NCBI RefSeq assembly: GCF_003075525.1
Contig: NZ_QDDR01000002.1
Span: forward strand, 372,001 to 436,000
Length of the DNA: 64,000 nt
Source: Pararhodobacter aggregans
GTDB taxonomy: Bacteria > Pseudomonadota > Alphaproteobacteria > Rhodobacterales > Rhodobacteraceae
Direction: 5' to 3'
The number at the start of each line of letters is the position of its first letter. Positions within the stretch are counted from its first letter, which is position 1. Below the pieces are notes generated by a model. The model searched no databases. It was given only the letters and a program-made list of their open reading frames with translations, and was not told the origin of the DNA. This document shows positions 48,493 to 56,959 of the stretch, one piece after another. Made by a program: the position numbers and the translations under genes.

Positions 48493-51413
48493 GTCAGAGC
48501 CACCGCATCCCGGGCAAGGGCCTGCTGATCGACCGCGCCCGCCCGGTCCGGTTCACGTTCGACGGCCGGGCCCATGAGGGCTTTGCCGGCGACACGCTGG
48601 CCTCGGCGCTCTTGGCCAATGGCACGCGGCTGATGGGCCGGTCGTTCAAGTACCACCGCCCGCGCGGCGTGATGACCGCCGGGTCCGAGGAACCCTCGGC
48701 CCTGATGCAGATCCACGAGGGCGCGCAACAGACCCCCAATGTGCGGGCGACGGTGCAGGAGATCTACGAGGGGCTGGAGGCCCGCAGCCAGAACCATCTG
48801 GGGCCCTTGTCCTTCGACCTGCTGGCGGTGAACGACTGGATGGCTCCGTTCCTCAGCGCGGGTTTCTATTACAAGACCTTCATGTGGCCGCGCGCCTTCT
48901 GGGAAAAGCTCTATGAACCGGCGATCCGCCGCGCCGCCGGGCTGGGGTCGCTGTCCGGGCGGCATGACGAGGCGGTCTATGAGAAGGCCTTCGCCCATTG
49001 TGACCTGTTGGTGATCGGCGCGGGGCCTGCGGGGCTGATGGCGGCGCTGGTGGCGGCGCGGGCCGGGGCGGATGTGATCCTCGCCGACGAGGAGGTGCGG
49101 ATGGGCGGGCGGCTGCTCGCCGATGGGGCCGAGGTCGACGGGCAGGCGGGACCGGACTGGGCGGCCTCGGTGGTGGCCGAGCTGGCGTCGCTGCCCAATG
49201 TGCGGCTGATGACGCGCACCACGGTAACCGGCGCCTATGACGACGGCACCTTCGGCGCATTGGAGCGGGTGAGCCTGCACCGCGCGCCCGGGGATGCGCC
49301 GCGCGAATGCTTCTGGCGGATCGTGGCGCGGCGGGCGATTCTGGCGGCGGGCGCGCTGGAGCGGCCGATCGCGCATCCCGACAACGACCGGCCGGGGGTC
49401 ATGCTGGCCTCGGGCCTGACCGGGCAGATGACCAGGTTCGGCGTGAACCCGGGCCGGGTGGTGATCTTCTCGAACAACGATTCGGGGCTGGCAACGGCGC
49501 GCAGCCTCACCGCGCAAGGCATTGAAATCGCGGCCTATGTCGATCCGCGCCCGATCCCGGTGACCGAGGATTTCCCGGTCTATGCCGGGGCCGAGGTCGT
49601 GGGCACCCGCGGACGGCTGGGGCTCAGGGATGTGGCGGTGCGCCACAAGGGCGGCATCTCGATGATCGAGGCGCGGACGCTGGCGCTGGCCGGGGGCTGG
49701 AATCCGACGCTGCACTTGACGTGCCATCTGAACACCCGCCCGCAATGGGATGAAAAGATTGCTGCTTTTGTCCCGAAGCCCGGTGCGGTTCCGGGGCTGG
49801 AGGTGGCGGGCGCCGCGCGCGGCCGCTTCTCCACCGCGGCCTGCCTTGCCGATGGTGCGCAAGTCGCGGGTGAGGTTCTGGCCGATCTGGGCCTTCGCGC
49901 GCCTGACGTGCCGGTGCCGGGGGCCGAGGACCGGCCCTATGGCATCGCCCCCCTCTGGGCGGTGGATGCGGGCGGGCGGGCCTGGCTCGATTTTGCCAAT
50001 GATGTCACGACCAAGGACGTGAAACTTGCAGCGCAGGAAGGCTTCCGCAGCGTCGAGCACATGAAGCGCTACACGACGCAGGGCATGGCGCCGGATCAGG
50101 GCAAGACCTCGAACGTGGCGGCGCTGGCGGTGCTGGCCGATGCGACCGGGCAGGAGATTCCTGTTACTGGAACAACCACTTACCGGCCGCCCTTCATCCC
50201 CGTTTCCATCGCCGCCATGGGTGCGGGCGGCCGGGCCGAGGGGTTCGCGCCCCGACGTCTGCTGACCTCGGACGCCCGCAGCCGGGCCATGGGCGCGCCG
50301 ATGATCGAGGCCGGGCTCTGGTCTCGGCCGAGCTATTTTCCTCGGGACGGCGAGACGGATTGGCGAACGGCCTGCGACCGCGAGGTGAGGCAGGTGCGCG
50401 AGGCTGTCGGGGTCGCCGATGTCTCGACTCTGGGCAAGATCGACGTGCAAGGCGCTGATGCGGCGCGCTTTCTCGATTTCGTCTATACGAATACCATGTC
50501 GACGCTGGCCCCCGGAAAGGTCCGCTATGGCCTGATGCTGCGCGAGGACGGCTTCGTGCTGGACGACGGCACCTGCGCGCGGCTGGGGCCTGAGCATTTC
50601 CTGGTGACCACCACCACCGCCGCCGCCGGGCTGGTCATGCGGCACATGGATTTCGTGCATCAGGCCTTTTGCGGCGGCTGGGACGTGCGGATGGCCTCGG
50701 TCACCGAGAGTTGGGCGCAGTTCTGCATCGCCGGGCCGAAGGCTGGCGCGGTGCTGGCGGCGCTGGGGATCACCGCCGATCTGCCCTTCATGGGCTGCGC
50801 GCCGGTGACGCTCGGCGGCGTCGCCGGGCGGCTCTTCCGCATCTCCTTCTCGGGCGAGCAGGGCTACGAGATCGCCGTGCCGACCCGCTACGGCGCCGCG
50901 CTCTTCGACCGGCTGGTGGAAGCGGCGCATGCGCTGGACGGCTGCGCCTATGGCATGGAGGCGCTGAACGTGCTCCGGGTCGAGAAGGGCTTCATCACCC
51001 ATGCCGAGATCCACGGGCGGGTGACGGCCGACGATGTGGGGCTGGGCAAGATGGTCTCGGGCAAGAAGGATTGCATCGGCAAGGCGGCGAGCCAGCGTCC
51101 CGGGCTGACCGAGGCCGGGCGCGAGCAATTGGTCGGGTTGATGCCGGTCAATCAGGGCGAGGTCCTGTCGGCCGGGGCCCATCTTTACAACGAACGGGAT
51201 CCGGCGGTGCGCGAGCATAACCAGGGCTATGTCACCTCGGTCGCGCCCTCGCCGACGCTGGGCTGCTGGCTGGGGCTGGGGTTCCTCAAGGACGGACGGG
51301 CGCGGCACGGGCAGGTGATCCGGCTGGACGATGGCCTCCGCGGCCGCAAAGTTCTAGTCGAAGTCTGCGACCCGGTGTTCTTCGACCCTGAGGGAGGGCG
51401 GATGCGTGGCTGA
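48489..51413 (+). CDS. soxA: Sarcosine oxidase subunit alpha
   Basis: The 974-residue alpha subunit. The N-terminal part has a 2Fe-2S-like fold remnant (ARPVRFTFDGRAHEGFAGDTLASALLANG, in which cluster cysteines are not evident), then the NAD-binding module LLVIGAGPAGLMAALVAARAGADVILADEE near residues 173-202. The C-terminal third (from about residue 600) is a GcvT/aminomethyltransferase-like domain that binds tetrahydrofolate and captures formaldehyde as 5,10-methylene-THF (VADVSTLGKIDVQGADAARFLDFV; EALNVLRVEKGFITH). It starts within the soxD stop and overlaps soxG by eight bases. Confidence 0.96.
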   Translation: MSQSHRIPGKGLLIDRARPVRFTFDGRAHEGFAGDTLASALLANGTRLMGRSFKYHRPRGVMTAGSEEPSALMQIHEGAQQTPNVRATVQEIYEGLEARSQNHLGPLSFDLLAVNDWMAPFLSAGFYYKTFMWPRAFWEKLYEPAIRRAAGLGSLSGRHDEAVYEKAFAHCDLLVIGAGPAGLMAALVAARAGADVILADEEVRMGGRLLADGAEVDGQAGPDWAASVVAELASLPNVRLMTRTTVTGAYDDGTFGALERVSLHRAPGDAPRECFWRIVARRAILAAGALERPIAHPDNDRPGVMLASGLTGQMTRFGVNPGRVVIFSNNDSGLATARSLTAQGIEIAAYVDPRPIPVTEDFPVYAGAEVVGTRGRLGLRDVAVRHKGGISMIEARTLALAGGWNPTLHLTCHLNTRPQWDEKIAAFVPKPGAVPGLEVAGAARGRFSTAACLADGAQVAGEVLADLGLRAPDVPVPGAEDRPYGIAPLWAVDAGGRAWLDFANDVTTKDVKLAAQEGFRSVEHMKRYTTQGMAPDQGKTSNVAALAVLADATGQEIPVTGTTTYRPPFIPVSIAAMGAGGRAEGFAPRRLLTSDARSRAMGAPMIEAGLWSRPSYFPRDGETDWRTACDREVRQVREAVGVADVSTLGKIDVQGADAARFLDFVYTNTMSTLAPGKVRYGLMLREDGFVLDDGTCARLGPEHFLVTTTTAAAGLVMRHMDFVHQAFCGGWDVRMASVTESWAQFCIAGPKAGAVLAALGITADLPFMGCAPVTLGGVAGRLFRISFSGEQGYEIAVPTRYGAALFDRLVEAAHALDGCAYGMEALNVLRVEKGFITHAEIHGRVTADDVGLGKMVSGKKDCIGKAASQRPGLTEAGREQLVGLMPVNQGEVLSAGAHLYNERDPAVREHNQGYVTSVAPSPTLGCWLGLGFLKDGRARHGQVIRLDDGLRGRKVLVEVCDPVFFDPEGGRMRG

Positions 51414-51927
51414 TCTCATCGCAACCCCGGCCGTGACCGGCCTGCCGCTGGCCATCGGCCGCGTGACGCTGACCGCTTTCGATCCCGGGCCCGTCACCGC
51501 CATCGCCCCCTATCCCGGCCGCGATCTGTCGGCGGTCCTGCGCTTTCCGGCGCCGGGCGAGGTCATCGAGGAGGGCGCGCGCCGTCTGATCTGGGCCGGG
51601 CGCGAGATGGCCTTCCTGACCGGTGGCCCGGCGCCCGACCTGACCGGGCTGGCGGCGGTGACCGATCAGAGCGACGGCTGGGTCTGGGTGACGCTCGCGG
51701 GGCGGGACGCCACGGCGGTGCTGGCCCGTCTCTGCCCGCTGGACCTGCGGGCATCGGCTTTCCCGCTCGGGACGTCGGCCAAATCGGTGCTGCAACATCT
51801 GTCAGTGCTGCTGGTTCGCACGGCCGAGGACGCCTTTCAGATCGCCGCCTACCGCTCCATGGCGGGCACGCTGGTGCATGATCTGAGCGCGGCGATGCAG
51901 GCGGTCGCGGCGCGCGCGGCGCTTTGA
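51406..51927 (+). CDS. soxG: Sarcosine oxidase subunit gamma
   Basis: A 173-residue gamma subunit, related to the GcvT C-terminal fold; it closes the heterotetrameric enzyme. It begins at a GTG overlapping the soxA stop. Visible are the DLSAVLRFPAPGEV region and the C-terminal CPLDLRASAFPLGTSAKSVLQHLSVLLVRTAEDAFQIAAYRS typical of SoxG. It is the last gene of the operon; the glpR gene is convergent 15 bases downstream. Confidence 0.93.
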   Translation: MADLIATPAVTGLPLAIGRVTLTAFDPGPVTAIAPYPGRDLSAVLRFPAPGEVIEEGARRLIWAGREMAFLTGGPAPDLTGLAAVTDQSDGWVWVTLAGRDATAVLARLCPLDLRASAFPLGTSAKSVLQHLSVLLVRTAEDAFQIAAYRSMAGTLVHDLSAAMQAVAARAAL

Positions 51928-51942
51928 CTGGACCCTGGCCTT

Positions 51943-52701
51943 TCAGCCCGCGACCACCCGCGTCTGCCATTGCGCGCAGCGCGCCATGAGCGGCGCGGGC
52001 AGGGGCCGGTCGGTGAAGACCGTGTCGAGGATCGAAAGCGAACCGATTCGCGCCGGCGCCGTCCGCGCGAGTTTCGAATTGTCGGTCACCAGCCAGGCGC
52101 GGCGGGCCTGGGCGATCAGCGACTGGCTGACGCCGACCTCCTGAATGTCGTAATCCAGCATATCGCCCTCGGCATCCAGCGCCGAGCAGCCGATCACGGC
52201 GATATCGACCTTGAACTGACGGATTGCGGCCTCGGTCAGCGGGCCGGTCAGCCCGCCATCCGAGCGCCGAAGCGTGCCGCCGGTGACGATCACCTGGCAA
52301 TGCGGGTTCTCGGCCAGGATATTGGCCACATTCATGTTGTTGGTCACCACCATCAGCCCGGCGTGGCGGCGCAGTTCCCGCGCAACCGCCTCGGTCGTGG
52401 TGCCGATGGCCAGGAAGATCGAGGCACCCTCGGGGATCTCGGCGGCGCAGGCGCGGGCGATGGCGCGTTTCTCTTCGGCATTGAGCGCGGCGCGCTCCTG
52501 ATAGCCGATGTTCACAGTGCCCGAGCGCAGGATCGCCCCGCCATGCACCCGCTCCAGCTGACCGGCCTCATCCAGCTCGGCCAGATCGCGGCGGATGGTC
52601 TGGGCGGTGACGCCGAAGCGCGCGGCGAGGCCGTCGACGGTCACCCGCCCCTCGGTCCGGGCGATTTCGAGGATCTCGGGCAGACGGAAACCCTGGGCCA
52701 T
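51943..52701 (-). CDS. glpR: Glycerol-3-phosphate regulon repressor, DeoR family
   Basis: A 252-residue DeoR-family repressor. The HTH is RLPEILEIARTEGRVTVDGLAARFGVTAQTIRRDLAELDEAGQLERVHGGA (residues 5-55), and the sugar-phosphate-binding domain follows (FLAIGTTTEAVARELRRHAGLMVVTNNMNVANIL; VIVTGGTLRRSDGGLTGP). GlpR is inactivated by glycerol or glycerol-3-phosphate. The ATG at 52701 has a strong AGGAGG site. It is divergent from glpD, whose promoter carries a DeoR-type operator, so it most likely represses glpD. Confidence 0.93.
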   Translation of the reverse strand: MAQGFRLPEILEIARTEGRVTVDGLAARFGVTAQTIRRDLAELDEAGQLERVHGGAILRSGTVNIGYQERAALNAEEKRAIARACAAEIPEGASIFLAIGTTTEAVARELRRHAGLMVVTNNMNVANILAENPHCQVIVTGGTLRRSDGGLTGPLTEAAIRQFKVDIAVIGCSALDAEGDMLDYDIQEVGVSQSLIAQARRAWLVTDNSKLARTAPARIGSLSILDTVFTDRPLPAPLMARCAQWQTRVVAG

Positions 52702-52801
52702 GAATCGCCTCCTTTTCGCCGATTGTCGGTCTTCGCCACGGCGCTGGCAAGCCAAGGCGAGGGAAATGCGCAAGATCGCGGGGGATTGACGCGCGGCCTG
52801 C

Positions 52802-52850
52802 TTGAGAAACTGTTACAAAAGCGCGTATTATCGCGTGAAAACGAAAATCA
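52802..52850 (+). promoter_or_regulatory. glpD promoter with GlpR-type operator
   Basis: TTGAGA (52802-52807) and TATTAT (52826-52831) with an 18-base spacer form a good promoter reading toward glpD. Directly downstream, GTGAAAACGAAAATC (near 52835-52849) contains the TTTCGTTTTC-type motif (read on the other strand) used by DeoR/GlpR repressors. The operator overlaps the expected transcription start. Confidence 0.65.
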
Positions 52851-52875
52851 TCCCCCCGATTCCCCGCAGGCCCCC

Positions 52876-54426
52876 ATGTCAGACAGCGCTGCTTTCCCGG
52901 TCTACGACCTCGTCATCATCGGCGGGGGGATCAACGGTTGCGGCATCGCCCGCGACGCCGCGGGCCGGGGGCTGAAGGTCCTGCTGGCCGAGAAGGGGGA
53001 TCTGGCGGGCGCGACCTCGTCGGCCTCGACCAAGCTGTTCCACGGCGGGCTGCGCTATCTGGAATATTTCGAATTCCGGCTGGTGCGCGAGGCGCTGATC
53101 GAGCGCGAGGTGCTGCTGCGGGCCATGCCGCATATCGCCTGGCCGATGCGCTTCGTGCTGCCCTATCACAAGGACATGCGGTTCGAAGCCGAGACGCCGA
53201 CCTCGCGCCTGTTGTCGGTGTTCATGCCCTGGATGAAGGGGCGGCGGCCGGCCTGGCTGATCCGGCTGGGGCTGTTCCTGTACGACCATCTGGGCGGGCG
53301 CAAGATTCTGCCGGGGACCGAGAAGCTGGACCTCGCCCATGCGCCCGAGGGCGGGCCGTTGCAGGAGCATTTCCGCACGGCCTATGAATATTCCGATTGC
53401 TGGGTGCAGGATTCGCGGCTGGTGGTGCTGAACGCCCGCGATGCCGAAAAGCGCGGCGCCACGATCCTGACCCGGACCGAGGTGACGGCGGCCTGGGTGG
53501 AAGAGGGCCGCTGGGTGGTGAGTCTGGGCGGGCGCGAGGTCCGCGCCAAGGCCATTGTCAATGCCGCCGGTCCCTGGGCGAGTGCGGTGCAAAAGGGCGT
53601 CCTACACCGCGAGACGCGGGACCATGTGCGGCTGGTGCGGGGATCGCATATCGTGACGCCCAAGCTCTATGACCATGACAAGGCGTATTTTTTCCAAGGG
53701 ACGGATGGGCGGATCATCTTCGCCATTCCCTATGAGCAGGATTTCACCCTGATCGGCACCACCGACGCCGAACACACCGACCCCGACCAGAAACCCCGCT
53801 GCTCGGAGGCCGAGCGCGATTACCTCTGCGCCTTTGCCTCGGGCTATTTCAAACGGCCGGTGCGGCCCGAGGATGTGGTCTGGACCTATTCCGGCGTCCG
53901 CCCGCTTTATGACGACGGGGCGCGCAGCGCGACGGCGGCGACGCGGGATTATGTGCTGGTACTGGATGCGGGCGGCGGGGCGCCGGTGCTCGACGTCTTC
54001 GGCGGCAAGATCACGACCTACCGGCGGCTGGCGGAATCGGCGCTGGCCAAGCTCTCGGCGCATCTGGCCATGGGGCCGGACTGGACCGCGGGCGTGGCGC
54101 TGCCGGGGGGCGATTTCCCGGTCGATGGCGTGCCCGATCTGGTGGCCGATCTCAGGGCGCGGCATCTGTTCCTGACCGACGGCTGGGCCCGGCGGTTGGT
54201 GCGGGCCTATGGCACCGAGGCGGCGGTGATGCTGGAAGGCGCCCGCATGGCCGAGGATCTGGGCGAGGATTTCGGCGCGACGCTCAGCCAGCGGGAACTC
54301 GACTGGCTGGTCCGCCATGAATATGTCCGCAGCGCCGAGGACGCGCTCTGGCGGCGCACCAAGCTGGGGCTGCACATGGCGCCCGAGCAGGTGGCGCGGG
54401 TCGAGGCCTATCTCGGCGCCGCCTGA
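52876..54426 (+). CDS. glpD: Aerobic glycerol-3-phosphate dehydrogenase
   Basis: GlpD oxidises glycerol-3-phosphate to dihydroxyacetone phosphate at the inner membrane and reduces quinone. The 516-residue product has the FAD motif DLVIIGGGINGCGIARDAAGRGL (residues 11-33), GATSSASTKLFHGGLRYLEYFEF, the GVRPLYDD region, and the C-terminal cap domain (WARRLVRAYGTEA ... LDWLVRHEYVRSAEDALWRRTKLGL). Length is normal. glpK and glpF are not adjacent. It is divergent from glpR. Confidence 0.97.
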   Translation: MSDSAAFPVYDLVIIGGGINGCGIARDAAGRGLKVLLAEKGDLAGATSSASTKLFHGGLRYLEYFEFRLVREALIEREVLLRAMPHIAWPMRFVLPYHKDMRFEAETPTSRLLSVFMPWMKGRRPAWLIRLGLFLYDHLGGRKILPGTEKLDLAHAPEGGPLQEHFRTAYEYSDCWVQDSRLVVLNARDAEKRGATILTRTEVTAAWVEEGRWVVSLGGREVRAKAIVNAAGPWASAVQKGVLHRETRDHVRLVRGSHIVTPKLYDHDKAYFFQGTDGRIIFAIPYEQDFTLIGTTDAEHTDPDQKPRCSEAERDYLCAFASGYFKRPVRPEDVVWTYSGVRPLYDDGARSATAATRDYVLVLDAGGGAPVLDVFGGKITTYRRLAESALAKLSAHLAMGPDWTAGVALPGGDFPVDGVPDLVADLRARHLFLTDGWARRLVRAYGTEAAVMLEGARMAEDLGEDFGATLSQRELDWLVRHEYVRSAEDALWRRTKLGLHMAPEQVARVEAYLGAA

Positions 54427-54519
54427 TCCCGGCAGCGTGACCCGATTTTCGGCCGATCCCCCGTTTTCCTCGGCGGCAAGCCGCGCTAGGGTGCCGGTCA
54501 AATCGCAAAGGAGACCGGC

Positions 54520-55035
54520 ATGGCCGAGATCAAGGACCCCGAAAACACCATCCTGATGGAGCTGAAGAACGGCACCGTCATCATCGAGCTGCTGCCCGAT
54601 GTGGCGCCGCTGCACGCCGCGCGGATGAAAGAACTCGCGCGCTCGGGCGCCTATGACGGCGTGGTCTTCCACCGGGTGATCGACGGCTTCATGGCCCAGA
54701 CCGGCGATGTGGAGCACGGCAATTCCGCGAACCCCGCCTTCAACATCCGCCGCGCGGGCACCGGCGGCTCGGACCTGCCGGACCTGAAGGCCGAATTCTC
54801 GGGCATCCCGCATGACCGTGGCACGCTGGGCGCCGCGCGCTCGCAGAACCCGCATTCGGCCAACAGCCAGTTCTTCATCAATTTCAAGGACAACCACTTC
54901 CTGAACCGGCAATACACGGTCTATGGCCGCGTGATCTCGGGCATGGAACACGTGGATGCCATCGTCCGCGGCGAGCCCCCGGCGCAGCCCGACACGATGA
55001 TCTCGGTGAAGGTGGCGGCCGATGCTGCGTCGTAA
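54520..55035 (+). CDS. Cytoplasmic cyclophilin-type peptidyl-prolyl isomerase
   Basis: A 171-residue PpiB-like enzyme without a signal peptide. The active-site signature [14 protein letters not shown] is present, with QFFIN and the late conserved YTVYGRVISGMEHVDAI. It catalyses cis-trans isomerisation of X-Pro bonds during folding. It overlaps the next cyclophilin gene by 14 bases; the two are translationally coupled. Confidence 0.93.
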   Translation: MAEIKDPENTILMELKNGTVIIELLPDVAPLHAARMKELARSGAYDGVVFHRVIDGFMAQTGDVEHGNSANPAFNIRRAGTGGSDLPDLKAEFSGIPHDRGTLGAARSQNPHSANSQFFINFKDNHFLNRQYTVYGRVISGMEHVDAIVRGEPPAQPDTMISVKVAADAAS

Positions 55036-55600
55036 CCTCCTCGCCGCCGCCGCGCTGGCGCTGCTGCCCTTCGGCGCCTTCGCGTCCGAGCCTCCGGCGG
55101 ATGCGCCGGTGATCGACATCGCGGTCGCGGGCGAGACGCAGGGCACGATCCGCATCGCCCTGCGCCCGGATCTGGCGCCGAACCACGTGGCGCAGATCCT
55201 GAGCCTGGTGCGCGACGGTGCCTATGACGGCGTGGTCTTCCACCGCGTCATTGACGGCTTCATGGCCCAGACCGGCGATGTGGAATTCGGCCGTCAGTCG
55301 GGCGACATGGCCCGCGCCGGCATGGGCGGCTCGGCGCTGCCCGACCTGCGCGCCGAATTCTCGGACGAGCCGTTCGAGCGCGGCGTGGTCGGCATGGCGC
55401 GCTCGCAAAGCCCGCATTCGGCCAATAGCCAGTTCTTCATCATGTTCGCCCCGGCACCGCATCTGAACGGCCAGTACACGGTGGTCGGTCAGGTGATCGA
55501 AGGGCTCGAGGTGCTGGATGCGATCAAGCGCGGCCGCGGCCCCAATGGCGCGATCATCGGCGCGCCCGACTTCATGGCCGATGTGACCATCGAAGAATGA
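55022..55600 (+). CDS. Periplasmic cyclophilin-type peptidyl-prolyl isomerase
   Basis: A 192-residue cyclophilin with a Sec signal peptide ([21 protein letters not shown]). The core is a close relative of the upstream cytoplasmic enzyme ([28 protein letters not shown]), showing an origin by tandem duplication followed by acquisition of a signal peptide. It would assist folding of envelope proteins. A terminator hairpin follows (55608-55627). Confidence 0.92.
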   Translation: MLRRNLLAAAALALLPFGAFASEPPADAPVIDIAVAGETQGTIRIALRPDLAPNHVAQILSLVRDGAYDGVVFHRVIDGFMAQTGDVEFGRQSGDMARAGMGGSALPDLRAEFSDEPFERGVVGMARSQSPHSANSQFFIMFAPAPHLNGQYTVVGQVIEGLEVLDAIKRGRGPNGAIIGAPDFMADVTIEE

Positions 55601-55607
55601 TCCAACG

Positions 55608-55627
55608 GGGGCGGGGAAACCCGCCCC
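55608..55627. terminator. Hairpin after the cyclophilin pair
   Basis: GGGGCGGG and CCCGCCCC pair around a GAAA tetraloop eight bases after the stop, followed by a short TTC. A compact stem with a stable GNRA-type loop, probably the operon terminator. Confidence 0.6.
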
Positions 55628-55715
55628 TTCGCCCTCTGCCGCGGCGCGGCGGGGCTTTATTTCCCCGGCGAGTTGCGTCATATGTCGGGGCAATCGCAAG
55701 TCCGGGGACCTGGCC

Positions 55716-56090
55716 ATGAAATTCCTGCTTCGCATCCTCACCTGGTGGAACAGCCAGACGCTGGGCACGCAGCTTTTTACCTGGCGCAAGGGCGTCAAGG
55801 TCGGCGAGGACAGCCAGGGCAACCTCTTTTACAAGACCCGCGACGGCAAGCGCCGCTGGGTGATCTACAACGGCGAGACCGAGGCCAGCCGCGTCGATCC
55901 GGAATGGCATGGCTGGCTGCATGGCACCTGGGACGAGACCCCCTCGGAACGCCCGCTGGTCCATAAATCCTGGGAAAAGCCGCATCTGGCCAACCTGACC
56001 GGCACCGCCGCGGCCTATGCGCCCGCCGGTTCGCTGCGCCGTCCCGCCCCGGTCGAGCGGCGCGACTACGAAGCCTGGCAGCCCGAGTAA
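55716..56090 (+). CDS. NADH:ubiquinone oxidoreductase subunit NDUFA12 family protein
   Basis: A 124-residue homologue of the accessory complex I subunit NDUFA12 (B17.2), found in alphaproteobacteria and mitochondria. Signature segments are [59 protein letters not shown] and the C-terminal [14 protein letters not shown]. It probably binds the peripheral arm of complex I. The ATG of the mlaD-like gene follows immediately after its stop, so they form one transcript. Confidence 0.95.
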   Translation: MKFLLRILTWWNSQTLGTQLFTWRKGVKVGEDSQGNLFYKTRDGKRRWVIYNGETEASRVDPEWHGWLHGTWDETPSERPLVHKSWEKPHLANLTGTAAAYAPAGSLRRPAPVERRDYEAWQPE

Positions 56091-56558
56091 ATGGCCTATC
56101 GCGCCTGGGAAGTGGCCCTCGGCGCCGTGGTCATGGCGGCCGCGGTGGTCTTTGTCGTCTTCGCGCTGCGGGCCACCGGCACCGTGCTGAGCGATGCGCA
56201 GGGCTACCCGCTGCACGCCAGCTTCCGCTCGGCCGAGGGCGTGCGCCCGGGGACCGAGGTGCGGCTGGCGGGCGTCAAGATCGGCACGGTGACCGAGCTG
56301 TCGCTGAACCCGCAGGATTTCCGCGCCCAGCTGACCATCGCCGTCAACCGCGGCATCGAGCTGCCGTCGGATTCGACGATTCAGGTCGCCTCGGAGGGGA
56401 TCCTGGGCGGCACTTTCGTCGAGATCCTGCCGGGCGGCGAACTGGAGAATCTGCAGCCGGGCGACACGTTCCAGGACACGCAAAGCGCGGTCAGCCTGAT
56501 TACGCTGCTGCTCAGGGCCTTCACCGGATCGGACAGCACCGAGGAACCGGCGCCATGA
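56091..56558 (+). CDS. MlaD-like MCE-domain lipid transport protein
   Basis: A 155-residue protein with one N-terminal membrane anchor (ALGAVVMAAAVVFVVFAL) and a periplasmic MCE domain (YPLHASFRSAEGVRPGTEVRLAGVKIGTVTELSLNPQDFRAQLTIAVNRGIELPSDSTIQVASEGILGGTFVEI). In Mla systems MlaD forms a hexameric ring that ferries phospholipids for outer-membrane asymmetry. mlaE/F/B are not adjacent; in alphaproteobacteria this gene often lies between NDUFA12 and DUF2155 genes, as here. Confidence 0.92.
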   Translation: MAYRAWEVALGAVVMAAAVVFVVFALRATGTVLSDAQGYPLHASFRSAEGVRPGTEVRLAGVKIGTVTELSLNPQDFRAQLTIAVNRGIELPSDSTIQVASEGILGGTFVEILPGGELENLQPGDTFQDTQSAVSLITLLLRAFTGSDSTEEPAP

Positions 56559-56959
56559 AGCGCCTGGCGCTGATCGCGGCCTTGATGGCATGGCCCGCAG
56601 GCGCGCAGCAGGTCGATTGGCGCACGCTGGGCGAGGCGCTGCACGACCAGCGCCCGCAAGGCCCCGAGATGGCGAGCGGCACGCAAGCCGTGCTGCGGGC
56701 GCTCGACAAGGTCTCGGGCGAGGTCGAGGATCTGCCGCTCGCGGTGGGTGAGACCATCACCTATGGACGGCTGACCATCGAACTCAGCGCCTGCCGCTAT
56801 CCGCAGGACAACCCGGCCTCGGATGCTTTCACCTTCCTGACCATCGACGACAGCCGCGACCGCGAGCGGGTGTTCCAGGGCTGGATGGTGGCGTCGAGCC
56901 CGGCTCTGAACGCGCTCGACCACCCCCGTTACGACGTCTGGGCGCTCAGCTGCGAGTGA
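56555..56959 (+). CDS. DUF2155 domain periplasmic protein
   Basis: A 134-residue protein with a signal peptide (MKRLALIAALMAWPAGAQ). The conserved DUF2155 core is MASGTQAVLRALDKVSGEVEDLPLAVGETITYGRLTIELSACRYPQDNPASDAFTFLTIDDSRDRERVFQGWMVASSPALNALDHPRYDVWALSCE, with a cysteine pair. Function unknown. Its start overlaps the mlaD-like stop (ATGA). Its end overlaps the convergent aminopeptidase P gene by 14 bases. Confidence 0.88.
   Translation: MKRLALIAALMAWPAGAQQVDWRTLGEALHDQRPQGPEMASGTQAVLRALDKVSGEVEDLPLAVGETITYGRLTIELSACRYPQDNPASDAFTFLTIDDSRDRERVFQGWMVASSPALNALDHPRYDVWALSCE

Noticed and set aside
48411-51308. 965-residue open frame on the minus strand opposite soxA
   Set aside because: Antisense shadow of soxA, with biased composition and no recognisable motif.
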